A stretch of 64,000 nt of DNA from Rhodococcus sp. PAMC28707. Its GTDB lineage: Bacteria > Actinomycetota > Actinomycetes > Mycobacteriales > Mycobacteriaceae. Each line of letters starts with the position of its first letter. Position 1 is the stretch's first letter. The translations under genes were made by a program, and so were the position numbers. The stretch covers positions 2,356,001 to 2,420,000 of the forward strand of contig NZ_CP039253.1 in NCBI RefSeq assembly GCF_004795915.1. The letters are read 5' to 3'. The notes beneath the pieces were generated by a model. That model searched no databases and had not been told where the DNA came from. It worked only from the letters and a program-made list of their open reading frames with translations. This document shows positions 6,935-15,380 of this stretch, one piece after another.

Positions 6935-9258
6935 GTGACATCCTTGATCAGGCCCATGCACGAATATGCCAGATCCGGTACCTCGAGCACCGGAACATCT
7001 CTGGCGGCAGCCAACATTCGGATATGCCGGTGCTCGGGGGCATCGAGCTCGCGCACGAGGATCCGCCATGGAATTCGACGGAGAAGTACTCGCGTGGTCT
7101 CTCCTACACCGGGTTTGACGAAATTGACATGCGAGATCCCGAACTCTTCACGGACCTTCTCCACCGAGGCCCATCCGGTCCAGGTCGGGGTGCGATCGGA
7201 GCTCGATACGGCGGTGACCGATCGGGCAACGTCCTCGCGTACCGAGTCGAATTGTGCTGACACGGTGTCGAGCAGGTGATTGGACACGTCGTCCGGTGCA
7301 AGGTCTGCGTAGTACTTGGCGCCGTGGAATTCGCCGTCGTCGATCAGGTCGCGGTTGAGGACCGTCCGGGAGACGAGACCGGAGACCGTCGAATTGAGGC
7401 AGGCAGATGCGATGAGGAAATCATCGCGCGTGCCGTAGGTCCGCGCGCAGTGGCCGGGGTCGGCCAGAACTGCGAGATCGCTGTTGAACTCTGCGCCCTC
7501 GAATGCCGCCAGTGCAGCGGTCAATTCGCGGGCGATGGCACCTTTTCCCGTCCAGCCGTCCACGAAGACGACCGACCGGGGATCATGATTGTCTGCGAGG
7601 TATTTCATTGCGACAGTATCGATTCCACGGTCGCGAACGATCGAGAGGGCATAGTGCGGCAGTTCCAGTCCGTGCGCATGGTGAGCCCAGCGGCGCATCA
7701 GGATCCCGATCGGTGTGCCTGCCCGTGCCAAGGAAGCGAGGACGATGTCGTGCCCGCGTTCGGCCAGCACGATTTCGGTGACGGTACCGACTGCGACTGC
7801 AAGACGAGAAGCACTGTCCTGCAGGACTTCTTCGAACAATTCACGGTACGCGAGATCGGGCTGAAACTCTACGGGCAGCGATTCGGCGTAGTGCGCTGTG
7901 CCGGCCTGAATTCGCTTCTCTCGCTCAACGACATCGGCTTCGAGCTCCACACCGGAGAGGTCCTTGAGTAGCCACGTCACCTCACCAGGGGCGTAGGAAC
8001 CAAATGCGGGCCCGGTCAGGGGCACTGCGCGGCGCGATGCTGCGAGGGCCACCGGATCGGCACCGGTGATGACGACGATGAGGACATCGGCGCCCGACGC
8101 GGCGAGAGTGCGAGCGGCACCACCTTCGCCGAACAGACGGTCGGTATCGGCAGGCTCGTCGACCACGAGAATCAGCAACGCATTCTCCGGGCCGTCGGCG
8201 TTGTAGACGTACCGAGCCTCGGGTTCGCCGTCCTCCGGCGCCACAAACTGGAAGCCGCGACGCAGCGGATAGTCTGGTGTGTCGAGTACGTAAGCCGGTG
8301 ACCGAGTGGTGGTTTGGAACAATGCCGGATGGCCACCCGCGCGGAGGATCAACGCGAGGCGAAGTGGCAGGTACATCAATTCCTCGTGACCGAGGACCAC
8401 TACGGGTCTGCCGGCGGGCACGACGTTCTCGACTCGCGTGGCAACGTGAGCGATCGCGTTCTCGAAGGCCGGAGTGTCGAAGGAAAGGAAGCCGTGACGG
8501 CCGCCGTCGGGAACGGTTGCGGGCCAATTCACATCGAGGCGGGTCACGGTGCCCGCCGTCTCCACGGCAGGATTGAACGTCGGGTCCGGTAGTCCCGTCA
8601 CGTCACCGACGAGTCCGTCGGCCAGTTCTACGCTGCCCTGCGCGAGGCTCACGCTGACGATGGTGACGCCGAGTTCGGTCGCGACTGCTTCGGTCTCGAG
8701 AATGTGCTCCTCGCTTCGCATGTCGACGAGCGAGGCGATCACGTAATGTGCCCGCGGAGTAACGGCGTGGACCGAGCGGATTGCTTCGAGTGCCGTTTTA
8801 CCGGTGGATATCTCGTCGTCGACCAGTACGAGCGGAAGTGGGACGGCCAGGACGTCCGCGGACGTCGGCAGCAGTTTGTGATCCGTCGCGTGGGAATGGC
8901 CTTCTTGGAACTCGCCGTACACCTCGAGGCCCGGCACATCGCGACGCGTCGAATGCAGGTAGGAATATGCGTTGAGTCGCGCTGCGACGCCATGTCCCAA
9001 ACCTGTTGCAGTTTCGGCGAATCCGAGCACGACGACGTCCGATCCGCCGACGGCGTCGAGTACGAGCGTTCCCAGTCGATCGGCCGCGGCGGTCACGAGT
9101 TCAGGGTCGACCGGTATGTGTTTTCCGAGTACCTCGGACACCAACAGATGTGCACGCCTGGGGTTTCGACGCAATCCGGGGCGGACGAGTTGCTCTACCG
9201 ACCACTCCGAGGACGTGCCGGTGCCGGTGACTCTGATTCCGTCGGTCGGGTTGTTCAT
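6931..9258 (-). CDS. Four-domain fusion: PRTase_2-TRSP-PRTase_3-PELOTA (Ter biosynthetic enzyme)
   Basis: A 775-residue protein joining two phosphoribosyltransferase units. Residues about 25-230 are a PRTase_2 domain with PRPP loop VLVDDEISTGKTA at 144-156. Residues about 250-440 are the TRSP domain, with TTTRSPAYV at 317-324 giving the family its name. Residues about 455-685 are a second, cysteine-rich PRTase (DIVLASLARAGTPIGIL, then VVFVDGWTGKGAI at 563-575). Residues about 690-775 are a PELOTA-type RNA-binding-like domain ending in GLIKDV. Ter-associated PRTases are predicted to make a nucleoside-like metabolite; the product is unknown. Four-base overlaps with both neighbours show tight translational coupling. 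In the described Ter clusters these units are, as I recall, often two separate proteins. Confidence 0.85.
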   Translation of the reverse strand: MNNPTDGIRVTGTGTSSEWSVEQLVRPGLRRNPRRAHLLVSEVLGKHIPVDPELVTAAADRLGTLVLDAVGGSDVVVLGFAETATGLGHGVAARLNAYSYLHSTRRDVPGLEVYGEFQEGHSHATDHKLLPTSADVLAVPLPLVLVDDEISTGKTALEAIRSVHAVTPRAHYVIASLVDMRSEEHILETEAVATELGVTIVSVSLAQGSVELADGLVGDVTGLPDPTFNPAVETAGTVTRLDVNWPATVPDGGRHGFLSFDTPAFENAIAHVATRVENVVPAGRPVVVLGHEELMYLPLRLALILRAGGHPALFQTTTRSPAYVLDTPDYPLRRGFQFVAPEDGEPEARYVYNADGPENALLILVVDEPADTDRLFGEGGAARTLAASGADVLIVVITGADPVALAASRRAVPLTGPAFGSYAPGEVTWLLKDLSGVELEADVVEREKRIQAGTAHYAESLPVEFQPDLAYRELFEEVLQDSASRLAVAVGTVTEIVLAERGHDIVLASLARAGTPIGILMRRWAHHAHGLELPHYALSIVRDRGIDTVAMKYLADNHDPRSVVFVDGWTGKGAIARELTAALAAFEGAEFNSDLAVLADPGHCARTYGTRDDFLIASACLNSTVSGLVSRTVLNRDLIDDGEFHGAKYYADLAPDDVSNHLLDTVSAQFDSVREDVARSVTAVSSSDRTPTWTGWASVEKVREEFGISHVNFVKPGVGETTRVLLRRIPWRILVRELDAPEHRHIRMLAAARDVPVLEVPDLAYSCMGLIKDVT

Positions 9259-10412
9259 CGGTCCGCCAGAGCGGTGAGGACGTCCACGAATGTGATCTTT
9301 TCGTTGGTGACGCCGAAAGCATCGGCACGCAGCAATGTTTGGCTCGCCCAGTTGCGATGTGGTCCAAGCTCGTTCATCTTGTTACCGTAGCCCGAAGCTC
9401 GGACGCCCCCGGCGTCGGATTCCAAGATGTCGAGCGCATCGTGGTACTCCTCGTGCGTGACTGCGGAAAGTGCGTGTACGGCTGGAACGTGAGACGGGTG
9501 AATTACCGTCTTTCCTTGAATCCCGTTGGCGCGGTCCAATGCGACTTCGCGAAGGAGAGCATCGAGGTCACTGCTGACGAGCTGCTGCCGAAACCGCACT
9601 GCCCCGGGTTCGACGAACGGGGTCTGTCTGAGCATGGGACGGAACATGCGTTCGTGATCGGCGAAGTACTCCCATACCGGTCCGGTGATGACGAATCCGG
9701 TTCCGTTGTTGCGCCCGAGGTGGTTGACGATGGCGCTGATGACGTCGGCGACGACGCGGACGTCGTAGATGGTCAAGTCTCGGTCGCGGCGGATACCGAA
9801 CATGCCGCACATGTCGGTGGCGCCGATGCGCACCGCGAGTACCCGTTCACTGTGTGCCAGAAGCAGTTCGCGTACCGCGACGAGTTCGGTGTCGCGAGTC
9901 TCTCGGAATACGACCTCGGCGGATTCGAGAACTGGCATCGCGAACAGTCGCTTGCCGTGCTCGCTCGAACCGGCGGCGATGGCGTCGAGGAAGGAGGCGC
10001 CGTTGGCGGCGGTGAACTTGGGCACCACGAAACCGGCGAGGGCGGCGGCACCGTGAGCGATCTCGGAACAGATTCTGCGAATGTGCTCCGGAGTACGGGC
10101 CCGGACGAACACCAACGCGGCGAGGTCCTCGTCCGCGGCCAGCTCGTCGAGAGTCCGCACGGCGTTGGTGAGAGCTTCTTCGAGATCGTGATCGGCTACG
10201 GCATCTTCGAGGTCGATCACCAAGGAGCAGACGCCCATGCGGCTGCGTTTGATCAACGTCGCGGTCAGATCGGTTCGTGTTGCCGGCATATACAGCGTCG
10301 CGCCGAGTGCCGTTGCGACACTGACGATGTCCGCGTCGACGGCAATGTTCTTGGGTGGCCGGAAGAACAGTGCGTCGTGCACTGCGGGGTCGAGATGTCG
10401 AAAGTGTTGCAC
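9255..10412 (-). CDS. HpcH/HpaI aldolase (CitE-like) of the Ter biosynthetic module
   Basis: A 385-residue TIM-barrel C-C lyase of the HpcH/HpaI-citrate lyase beta family. It shows the metal- and substrate-binding strands CSLVIDLEDAV near residue 65, FVVPKF near 130, MPVLESAEVV near 160 and VRIGATDMCGMFG near 195, and ends with a GKTVIHPSHV segment typical of CitE. In Ter operons it is thought to supply or modify the carbon unit joined to ribose phosphate by the PRTases. The start is GTG at 10412 with AAGGA 6 bp upstream. Its end overlaps the PRTase fusion by 4 bp. The substrate is unknown. Confidence 0.85.
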   Translation of the reverse strand: MQHFRHLDPAVHDALFFRPPKNIAVDADIVSVATALGATLYMPATRTDLTATLIKRSRMGVCSLVIDLEDAVADHDLEEALTNAVRTLDELAADEDLAALVFVRARTPEHIRRICSEIAHGAAALAGFVVPKFTAANGASFLDAIAAGSSEHGKRLFAMPVLESAEVVFRETRDTELVAVRELLLAHSERVLAVRIGATDMCGMFGIRRDRDLTIYDVRVVADVISAIVNHLGRNNGTGFVITGPVWEYFADHERMFRPMLRQTPFVEPGAVRFRQQLVSSDLDALLREVALDRANGIQGKTVIHPSHVPAVHALSAVTHEEYHDALDILESDAGGVRASGYGNKMNELGPHRNWASQTLLRADAFGVTNEKITFVDVLTALADR

Positions 10413-10459
10413 CGGGCGTCCTTAGCGTTCGTGAGCAAATGAATTTTGGAGTTCGGCAA

Positions 10460-11764
10460 TCAGCGAGCCGAGCCTCGCATCCTGTCGACAACCCCGGAAA
10501 TGAAGCCCGAAATGGTATTCAGATCTTGTAGGTATGACCAGTAATCGGGGTGAGTTCCGGATAGTGCGTTGCTTGCTCTCTCGATTCGAGCCAGCTGAGC
10601 ATCCAATACCGATCCCCACTCTGCAACCAGACCGCGGTTCACGGCCAACTGTTGTGCGTCTCGTAACGTGAAACGTACCGCCCGTTCCTTCTCCCGTGGG
10701 TTTGCCTTCACCGCTCGCAGCAGTTCGACTCGATCGGTGACTGCATCGACGAGGGCCTCGGCGTCGGCAAGGCGCGCGCGAGCCTGCGCGATGTAGTCGA
10801 GAGCCTGCTCGGGGTTGCCGGCGTCGGCGGCTGCCCGCGCGGCGGCGAGGTCTTCCGAGGCCTGCTCGATGTATCGGGCGCTCATGTGCTCGTTGGCCGA
10901 GAGGTCGGCCGAGCTTGCGACATTGAATTCGCGGAGCAACGTCGAGAAGGCGGGTGCGAGTCGTTCGAAGCGCGTGCGGACAGCCTCGAGGCGGGTGCGG
11001 ACCGACGAGAGAGCCGAGCGTGCTTCCTTGGCCCGGGCCGGAGCGGCCTCGACTGCAGCCTCCAGCGCCGCTGCGGCCTCACGAACTGCGGCGGCGGCAT
11101 TTCGGGCGCCCAGAACGTCACCTGACGTGGTGGCGCGGTCGAGGGTGGCGACGCCGGCGTCGAGTGTCTGCCATGCCGCTCGTATCGACGGGTAGTCGGT
11201 GAAGCTGTCATCGGCGGCAGCGACGGCCAACTGGGCCTTCTCGGCAAGAGCCTTGGCATCCTGAGCCAGGCGCGGGATAGCGGCGAGCGTGGAACGTGCT
11301 TGTTCGAGGTCGATTCGGTGCGCTTGGTAGAACTCGTCGACAGCGTGGCATGCCTCGCCCAGCGCACGCGTCGCCGCGCCGAATGCGTTCTGTGCTGCGG
11401 GAGTGGTGAGGCCGTCGAACTGATCCACCGCCGCCAAGTAGGCGGCCCCGGCTTCGAAACAATTTTTCTCGGTCTTGTTCCACAACGATGTTATGTCGCG
11501 TGCGGGAGTCAGTGCCCGGATTGCGTCGACACCCGTGGATGCGATCGACTGTCGTTTGTCCATGTCGAGGAAGGCAGCGACGGCGCTCTCCTGTGCTGCG
11601 CGCGCAGCAGACTCCGATCCACCTCCGCGGCGGAAGGCCCCAGGCCAGCGACTTGTCACCCGCTCGATAGTACTGACGGGAACTTCCCGCCGTGGTGTGC
11701 ACGTTGCCGTAGTGCAACTGTGACAAACAGGATCGGGCCTGCGGTGTGACCGCGAGCTCCTCAC
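10460..11764 (-). CDS. Alanine-rich coiled-coil protein heading the Ter operon; 5' end probably frameshifted
   Basis: A mostly helical protein of about 430 residues, Ala/Arg/Glu-rich with long heptad-like stretches from residue about 50 to the end. I do not recognise a domain. It is 47 bp upstream of the lyase gene and on the same strand, so it is probably the first gene of the Ter operon. The N-terminus is doubtful: in this frame it has CHSC and CTPRREVPVS, while the frame one base away, open from 11813, has VVICPICEELAVTPQARSC directly upstream. Joining the two would make a CPxC...CxxC zinc ribbon, so a one-base indel at the AAA run 11725-11727 is likely. If the frame is intact, a GTG near residue 36 is another possible start. 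Confidence 0.6.
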   Translation of the reverse strand: MRSSRSHRRPDPVCHSCTTATCTPRREVPVSTIERVTSRWPGAFRRGGGSESAARAAQESAVAAFLDMDKRQSIASTGVDAIRALTPARDITSLWNKTEKNCFEAGAAYLAAVDQFDGLTTPAAQNAFGAATRALGEACHAVDEFYQAHRIDLEQARSTLAAIPRLAQDAKALAEKAQLAVAAADDSFTDYPSIRAAWQTLDAGVATLDRATTSGDVLGARNAAAAVREAAAALEAAVEAAPARAKEARSALSSVRTRLEAVRTRFERLAPAFSTLLREFNVASSADLSANEHMSARYIEQASEDLAAARAAADAGNPEQALDYIAQARARLADAEALVDAVTDRVELLRAVKANPREKERAVRFTLRDAQQLAVNRGLVAEWGSVLDAQLARIERASNALSGTHPDYWSYLQDLNTISGFISGVVDRMRGSAR

Positions 11765-11825
11765 AAATCGGACAGATGACCACTACGGTGGAAAGTCGTA
11801 GCGGAATCCACACGAAAGGACAGAC

Positions 11826-12401
11826 ATGGGCGTCAGCCTCAGCAAGGGCGGCAATGTTTCACTCACCAAGGCAGCTCCGAACCTGACCGCGGTCACGGTC
11901 GGACTCGGTTGGGACATTCGAACGACGACCGGAACGGACTTCGACCTCGACGCCAGCGCCATCGCGTTGAACTCGACGAAGAAGGCACTGAGCGACGGAC
12001 ACTTCGTGTTCTTCAACAACCTCAAGTCCCCCGACGGTTCGATCGAGCACACCGGCGACAACACCACCGGTGAGGGCGAGGGCGACGACGAGCAGATCAA
12101 GGTCGATCTTGCCGCTGTCCCGCCGGAAATCGAAACGATCACCTTCCCCGTCTCGATTTACGACGCCGACGCGCGTTCGCAGTCGTTCGGGCAGGTGCGC
12201 AACGCGTTCATTCGCGTACTGAACCAGGCCGACAACTCCGAACTCGCCCGCTACGATCTCAGCGAGGACGCCTCCACCGAGACCGCCATGGTTTTCGGTG
12301 AGCTGTACCGCAACGGTGCCGAGTGGAAGTTCCGTGCCGTCGGCCAGGGCTACGCCTCCGGTCTCGCCGGAATTGCTCGCGACTTCGGCGTGAACGTCTA
12401 G
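11826..12401 (+). CDS. terD: TerD-family calcium-binding stress protein
   Basis: A canonical 191-residue TerD/TerE protein. It has the N-terminal [14 protein letters not shown] strand, VGLGWD, the DLDASA motif at about residues 39-44, FFNN, the [13 protein letters not shown] calcium loop near residues 77-89 and the C-terminal [18 protein letters not shown] strand pair. TerD proteins bind calcium and give resistance to tellurite, colicins and phage in Ter systems. The ATG is preceded by AAAGGA. It is divergent from the minus-strand Ter operon, with only about 40-60 bp between the starts, so the two promoters must overlap. A terminator follows before the TerC-like gene. Confidence 0.93.
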   Translation: MGVSLSKGGNVSLTKAAPNLTAVTVGLGWDIRTTTGTDFDLDASAIALNSTKKALSDGHFVFFNNLKSPDGSIEHTGDNTTGEGEGDDEQIKVDLAAVPPEIETITFPVSIYDADARSQSFGQVRNAFIRVLNQADNSELARYDLSEDASTETAMVFGELYRNGAEWKFRAVGQGYASGLAGIARDFGVNV

Positions 12402-12418
12402 TTCATTCTTCGCAGTTG

Positions 12419-12476
12419 AAATAGGGGGAAATCCCGTCGCATCATTCATGATGTATCGGGGTTCTCCCCTATTTTT
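12419..12476 (+). terminator. Rho-independent terminator after terD
   Basis: An imperfect 18-bp stem (AAATAGGGGGAAATCCCG against CGGGGTTCTCCCCTATTT) is followed by a T run. The loop holds a small palindrome, ATCATTCATGAT. It ends terD transcription or attenuates into the TerC-like gene. Confidence 0.75.
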
Positions 12477-12509
12477 CGTTATTGCTCTGGAAGAGAAAGG
12501 CCACCGACA

Positions 12510-13607
12510 GTGGTTCTACGGATATTCGGATGGTCCATCGGAGTCACGATTGTTTCGGTGATAGTCGCCTTCCTCTACGGCGGCCTCGAGGCTGCGATTC
12601 TCGTCTTGATTCTCGGCGTGCTCGAAGTGTCGTTGTCGTTCGACAACGCGGTCATCAACGCGACCGTCCTCCGCCGGATGAGCGAATTCTGGCAGAAGAT
12701 ATTCTTGACCATCGGCATTATCATCGCGGTGTTCGGTATGCGGTTGCTCTTTCCTCTGGTCATCGTCTGGGCCGCATCCGGTCTCGGACCCGTCGCAGCG
12801 ATTCAACTTGCACTCAATCCACCGGACAACGGTGCTGCGAACTTCCCCGACGGCAGTCCCAGCTACGAGACCCTCCTCACCGACGCGCATCCTCAGATTG
12901 CTGCGTTCGGTGGCATGTTCCTGCTGATGCTGTTCCTCGGATTCATCTTCGAAGACCGCGAGATCACCTGGCTGAGCTGGCTCGAGAAGCCGTTGGCCAA
13001 GATCGGCAAGCTCGATCAGCTCGCCGTCGTCGTGGCAGGTCTGCTGCTGGTGCTCAGCGCGGAGTTCCTCGCCGACGACGACAAAATTTCAACGGTCATG
13101 GTCGCCGGCGTGCTCGGCATGATCACGTACATCGCCGTCAACGGCCTCGGTGAGTTGTTCAATACAGACGAAGAGGGTGAAGATGCATCGGGTGGTCCGA
13201 GCGAGCTGGTCAAAGCGACCGGCAAGGCCGGGTTCTTCCTGTTCCTCTACCTCGAGGTCCTCGACGCATCGTTCTCGTTCGACGGTGTCATCGGCGCTTT
13301 CGCGATCACCGCGGACCCGATCATCATCGCGCTCGGCCTCGGATTCATCGGTGCGATGTTCGTCCGATCCATCACGGTGTTCCTGGTCCGCAAGGGCACG
13401 CTGTCCGACTATGTGTACCTCGAGCACGGTGCGCACTGGGCCATCGGCGCACTGTCGATCATTCTGCTGGTGTCGATCGGGGTGCATATCAACGAGCTGA
13501 TCACCGGCTTCGTCGGAATTCTGTTCATCGGCGCTGCTCTGATCAGCAGTATCAGGCGGAACAAGAAGCTGGTCGAACAGGGCGAGGACACGAAACTCAC
13601 GGTGTAA
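12510..13607 (+). CDS. TerC/DUF475-family integral membrane protein
   Basis: A 365-residue polytopic membrane protein. It carries the paired TerC signatures LEVSLSFDNAVINATVL near residue 40 and LEVLDASFSFDGVIGAFAIT near residue 255, whose acidic residues lie within membrane helices and may bind a cation. Both are diagnostic of the DUF475 branch of the TerC superfamily, which is linked to metal export and to metalation of secreted enzymes. The GTG start at 12510 is preceded by AAGAGAAAGG. It follows terD by 108 bp across a terminator-like hairpin, which fits a Ter function in the membrane. The ion is unknown. Confidence 0.88.
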   Translation: MVLRIFGWSIGVTIVSVIVAFLYGGLEAAILVLILGVLEVSLSFDNAVINATVLRRMSEFWQKIFLTIGIIIAVFGMRLLFPLVIVWAASGLGPVAAIQLALNPPDNGAANFPDGSPSYETLLTDAHPQIAAFGGMFLLMLFLGFIFEDREITWLSWLEKPLAKIGKLDQLAVVVAGLLLVLSAEFLADDDKISTVMVAGVLGMITYIAVNGLGELFNTDEEGEDASGGPSELVKATGKAGFFLFLYLEVLDASFSFDGVIGAFAITADPIIIALGLGFIGAMFVRSITVFLVRKGTLSDYVYLEHGAHWAIGALSIILLVSIGVHINELITGFVGILFIGAALISSIRRNKKLVEQGEDTKLTV

Positions 13608-13628
13608 CGAGTAGGCGAAAGCCCTCCG

Positions 13629-13955
13629 TCACCAATGGTTCAACTTGGTGTGGCCGTCCTGTAACGCGCGAGCGAACAGGGCGGCCTTCGTCGGTGCAGG
13701 CCTACCCACCACCGCGTACTTGTGTCGAATGCGAGTGAGATGCGTGTTGACGGTGCCGACAGAGATGCGGACCGTAGCTGCGGCGTCGGCTTTCGAATCC
13801 GATGAGAACCACGCGAGCATGACTTCGACTTCGCGGGCGCTGAGTGCGGGTCGGCGGTACAGGTACCCATCGAGTTCGCTGGTCGACACCGAATAGCGTG
13901 CAGACTTCGTTCCTGTATCCCGCGCAATCGTGGGTGGACGTGGCGAACTCGACAA
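13629..13955 (-). CDS. Small LuxR-type HTH regulator (no receiver domain)
   Basis: A 108-residue protein: about 45 variable residues, then a LuxR/GerE helix-turn-helix (LSAREVEVMLAW, VRISVGTVNTHLTRIRHKYAVVGR) and a short tail PAPTKAALFARALQDG. I chose the TTG at 13955 because AGGAGG lies 6 bp upstream and the product then aligns with its neighbour at 14114-14482; longer in-frame starts exist but lack such a site. It is convergent with the TerC-like gene. It has no sensor or receiver domain, so its input is unknown; it may compete with or dimerise with its paralogues. Confidence 0.75.
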   Translation of the reverse strand: MSSSPRPPTIARDTGTKSARYSVSTSELDGYLYRRPALSAREVEVMLAWFSSDSKADAAATVRISVGTVNTHLTRIRHKYAVVGRPAPTKAALFARALQDGHTKLNHW

Positions 13956-14113
13956 CGTGTACCTCCTGCAGTAAGAAATCCAGCACCAGAGACGTTCTTC
14001 CCCCATGCCGAGCGCCCGACCGCCCACGTCGATACTGCGCGCGCTACCCGGCATTGGAGAAGGGGTGTACCGAAATCTGTACACAATCAATACGTCGGTC
14101 GGCGCAGTTGTAC

Positions 14114-14482
14114 CTACAGCTCCGCGATATCGATCATCCCGTCCTGTAGTGCCCGTGCCACCAGTGATGCCTTGGTGGAGGCCGAGCGGCCGACGGCCGC
14201 ATATTTCGCCCGAATGCGCGTCAGGTGAGTGTTGACGGTGCCCAATGACAGAAACAGAGACTTGGCCACTTCGGTTTTGGAGTCGCAGCGTATCCAGCAG
14301 GTCAGCACCTGGATCTCGCGTCCGGTCAAGATCGGTTTAGGCAGGAACGAGCCCGCCATTCCGGCGACGGGACGATCTTGGACGGGCGGTGCGAGGCTGA
14401 TCTGCGGGCGTGAAGGACGCTCGGCGATCGGTGCCGAAAGCCCGGACAAGCAGACAGCTGTGGCATCGAAACCTGTTGACAT
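14114..14482 (-). CDS. Small LuxR-type HTH regulator, paralogue of the preceding one
   Basis: A 122-residue protein with a C-terminal LuxR HTH (LTGREIQVLTCWIRCDSK, LFLSLGTVNTHLTRIRAKYAAVGR) and the tail SASTKASLVARALQDG. The ATG at 14482 has GGGGAGA upstream. It is clearly homologous to the 13629-13955 product over the last 70 residues, and to the HTH of the full response regulator at 14621-15313, while the N-terminal halves differ. This suggests tandem duplication with loss or replacement of the sensory part. Targets are unknown; the Ter genes are adjacent candidates. Confidence 0.75.
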   Translation of the reverse strand: MSTGFDATAVCLSGLSAPIAERPSRPQISLAPPVQDRPVAGMAGSFLPKPILTGREIQVLTCWIRCDSKTEVAKSLFLSLGTVNTHLTRIRAKYAAVGRSASTKASLVARALQDGMIDIAEL

Positions 14483-14620
14483 GGCGTTCTCCCCGTACTG
14501 GTGCGGTTGTGGCCTTTGCAAACCGTTTACTCGAGTTTTACAGGTGGCGGGCGGATTGTCTGCCCTCAAAAATAGGGGCATTGAATCCTTGACGACCTGG
14601 GTGATTGACTCCGTAGATCC

Positions 14621-15313
14621 TCAACTCACCGGCGGAACTTCCGGCATCGGAAGCCATCCGTCTTCGACAGCTCGCTTGTACAAGTCGGTTTTGGTAGGCG
14701 CGGGGCGCCCCGCCTGGGCATACTTGTTTCTGATCCGAACCAGGTAGTCGTTGACGGTCTGCTCGGAGAGCCCTGCCAGACGCGCGACGCGTCCGGCCTT
14801 CTCTCCCGATGCATACAACGCCAGTACTTCGCGCTGGCGTGGACTCAAGCCGACATCGGGCAGTTGCGGGTCGCCGTCGATAGCCGCAGCCCAATCGGTG
14901 GTGACGACCTGGCCTCCCGCGGCGGCGCGTCGGATAGCCGAGACGATGGCTGCGGCCGGCTCGGACTTGCGGACGACGCCCAGCACTCCTGCCCTCGCGG
15001 CGGACCGAACGAGAAATGGATTCTCCGCACCGGTGTAGACCAGGACCTGAGCACCTGCGGCGTGCAACTGCTCGACATTCGACCGCGGCGAAGACCCGTC
15101 ACCGAGACGAAGATCGAGGACGACGAGGTCCAGCGTCCGACCTGACGCCAGAAGTTCATCGACAGTGGCAGCGACAGCTATGAGATCCAGATCCGATTGG
15201 TCGGCGAGGATGGATCGAAGGCCCAGCGCAACCGACTCGTGATCCTCGACCAAACCGATCCTGCGTCGAACATTGCCATCGGTCGGCATCGATCCCCCCG
15301 AGCCTTGCGTCAT
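14621..15313 (-). CDS. NarL/LuxR-family response regulator
   Basis: A 230-residue regulator with a receiver domain at about residues 18-135 (acidic pair in GLVEDHES, phosphoacceptor Asp in DLVVLDLRLGDG, Thr/Lys switch in VYTGAE and VRKSEP) and a LuxR HTH at about 155-215 (LSPRQREVLALYASGEKAGRVARLAGLS). The tail GRPAPTKTDLYKRAVEDGW is shared with the two small LuxR proteins downstream. The ATG at 15313 has GGAGG 6 bp upstream. No histidine kinase is adjacent, so it is an orphan in this window. Confidence 0.85.
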   Translation of the reverse strand: MTQGSGGSMPTDGNVRRRIGLVEDHESVALGLRSILADQSDLDLIAVAATVDELLASGRTLDLVVLDLRLGDGSSPRSNVEQLHAAGAQVLVYTGAENPFLVRSAARAGVLGVVRKSEPAAAIVSAIRRAAAGGQVVTTDWAAAIDGDPQLPDVGLSPRQREVLALYASGEKAGRVARLAGLSEQTVNDYLVRIRNKYAQAGRPAPTKTDLYKRAVEDGWLPMPEVPPVS

Positions 15314-15380
15314 GCTCCGCCTCCGATCACGACAACTACTTCGGCTGCCTACCGACTAGTCGGAACGAGGGGTCGGTTTG

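Noticed and set aside
9339..10442. 367-codon plus-strand frame opposite the HpcH-like lyase
   Set aside because: It lies antisense to a lyase with clear motifs and strong start signals.
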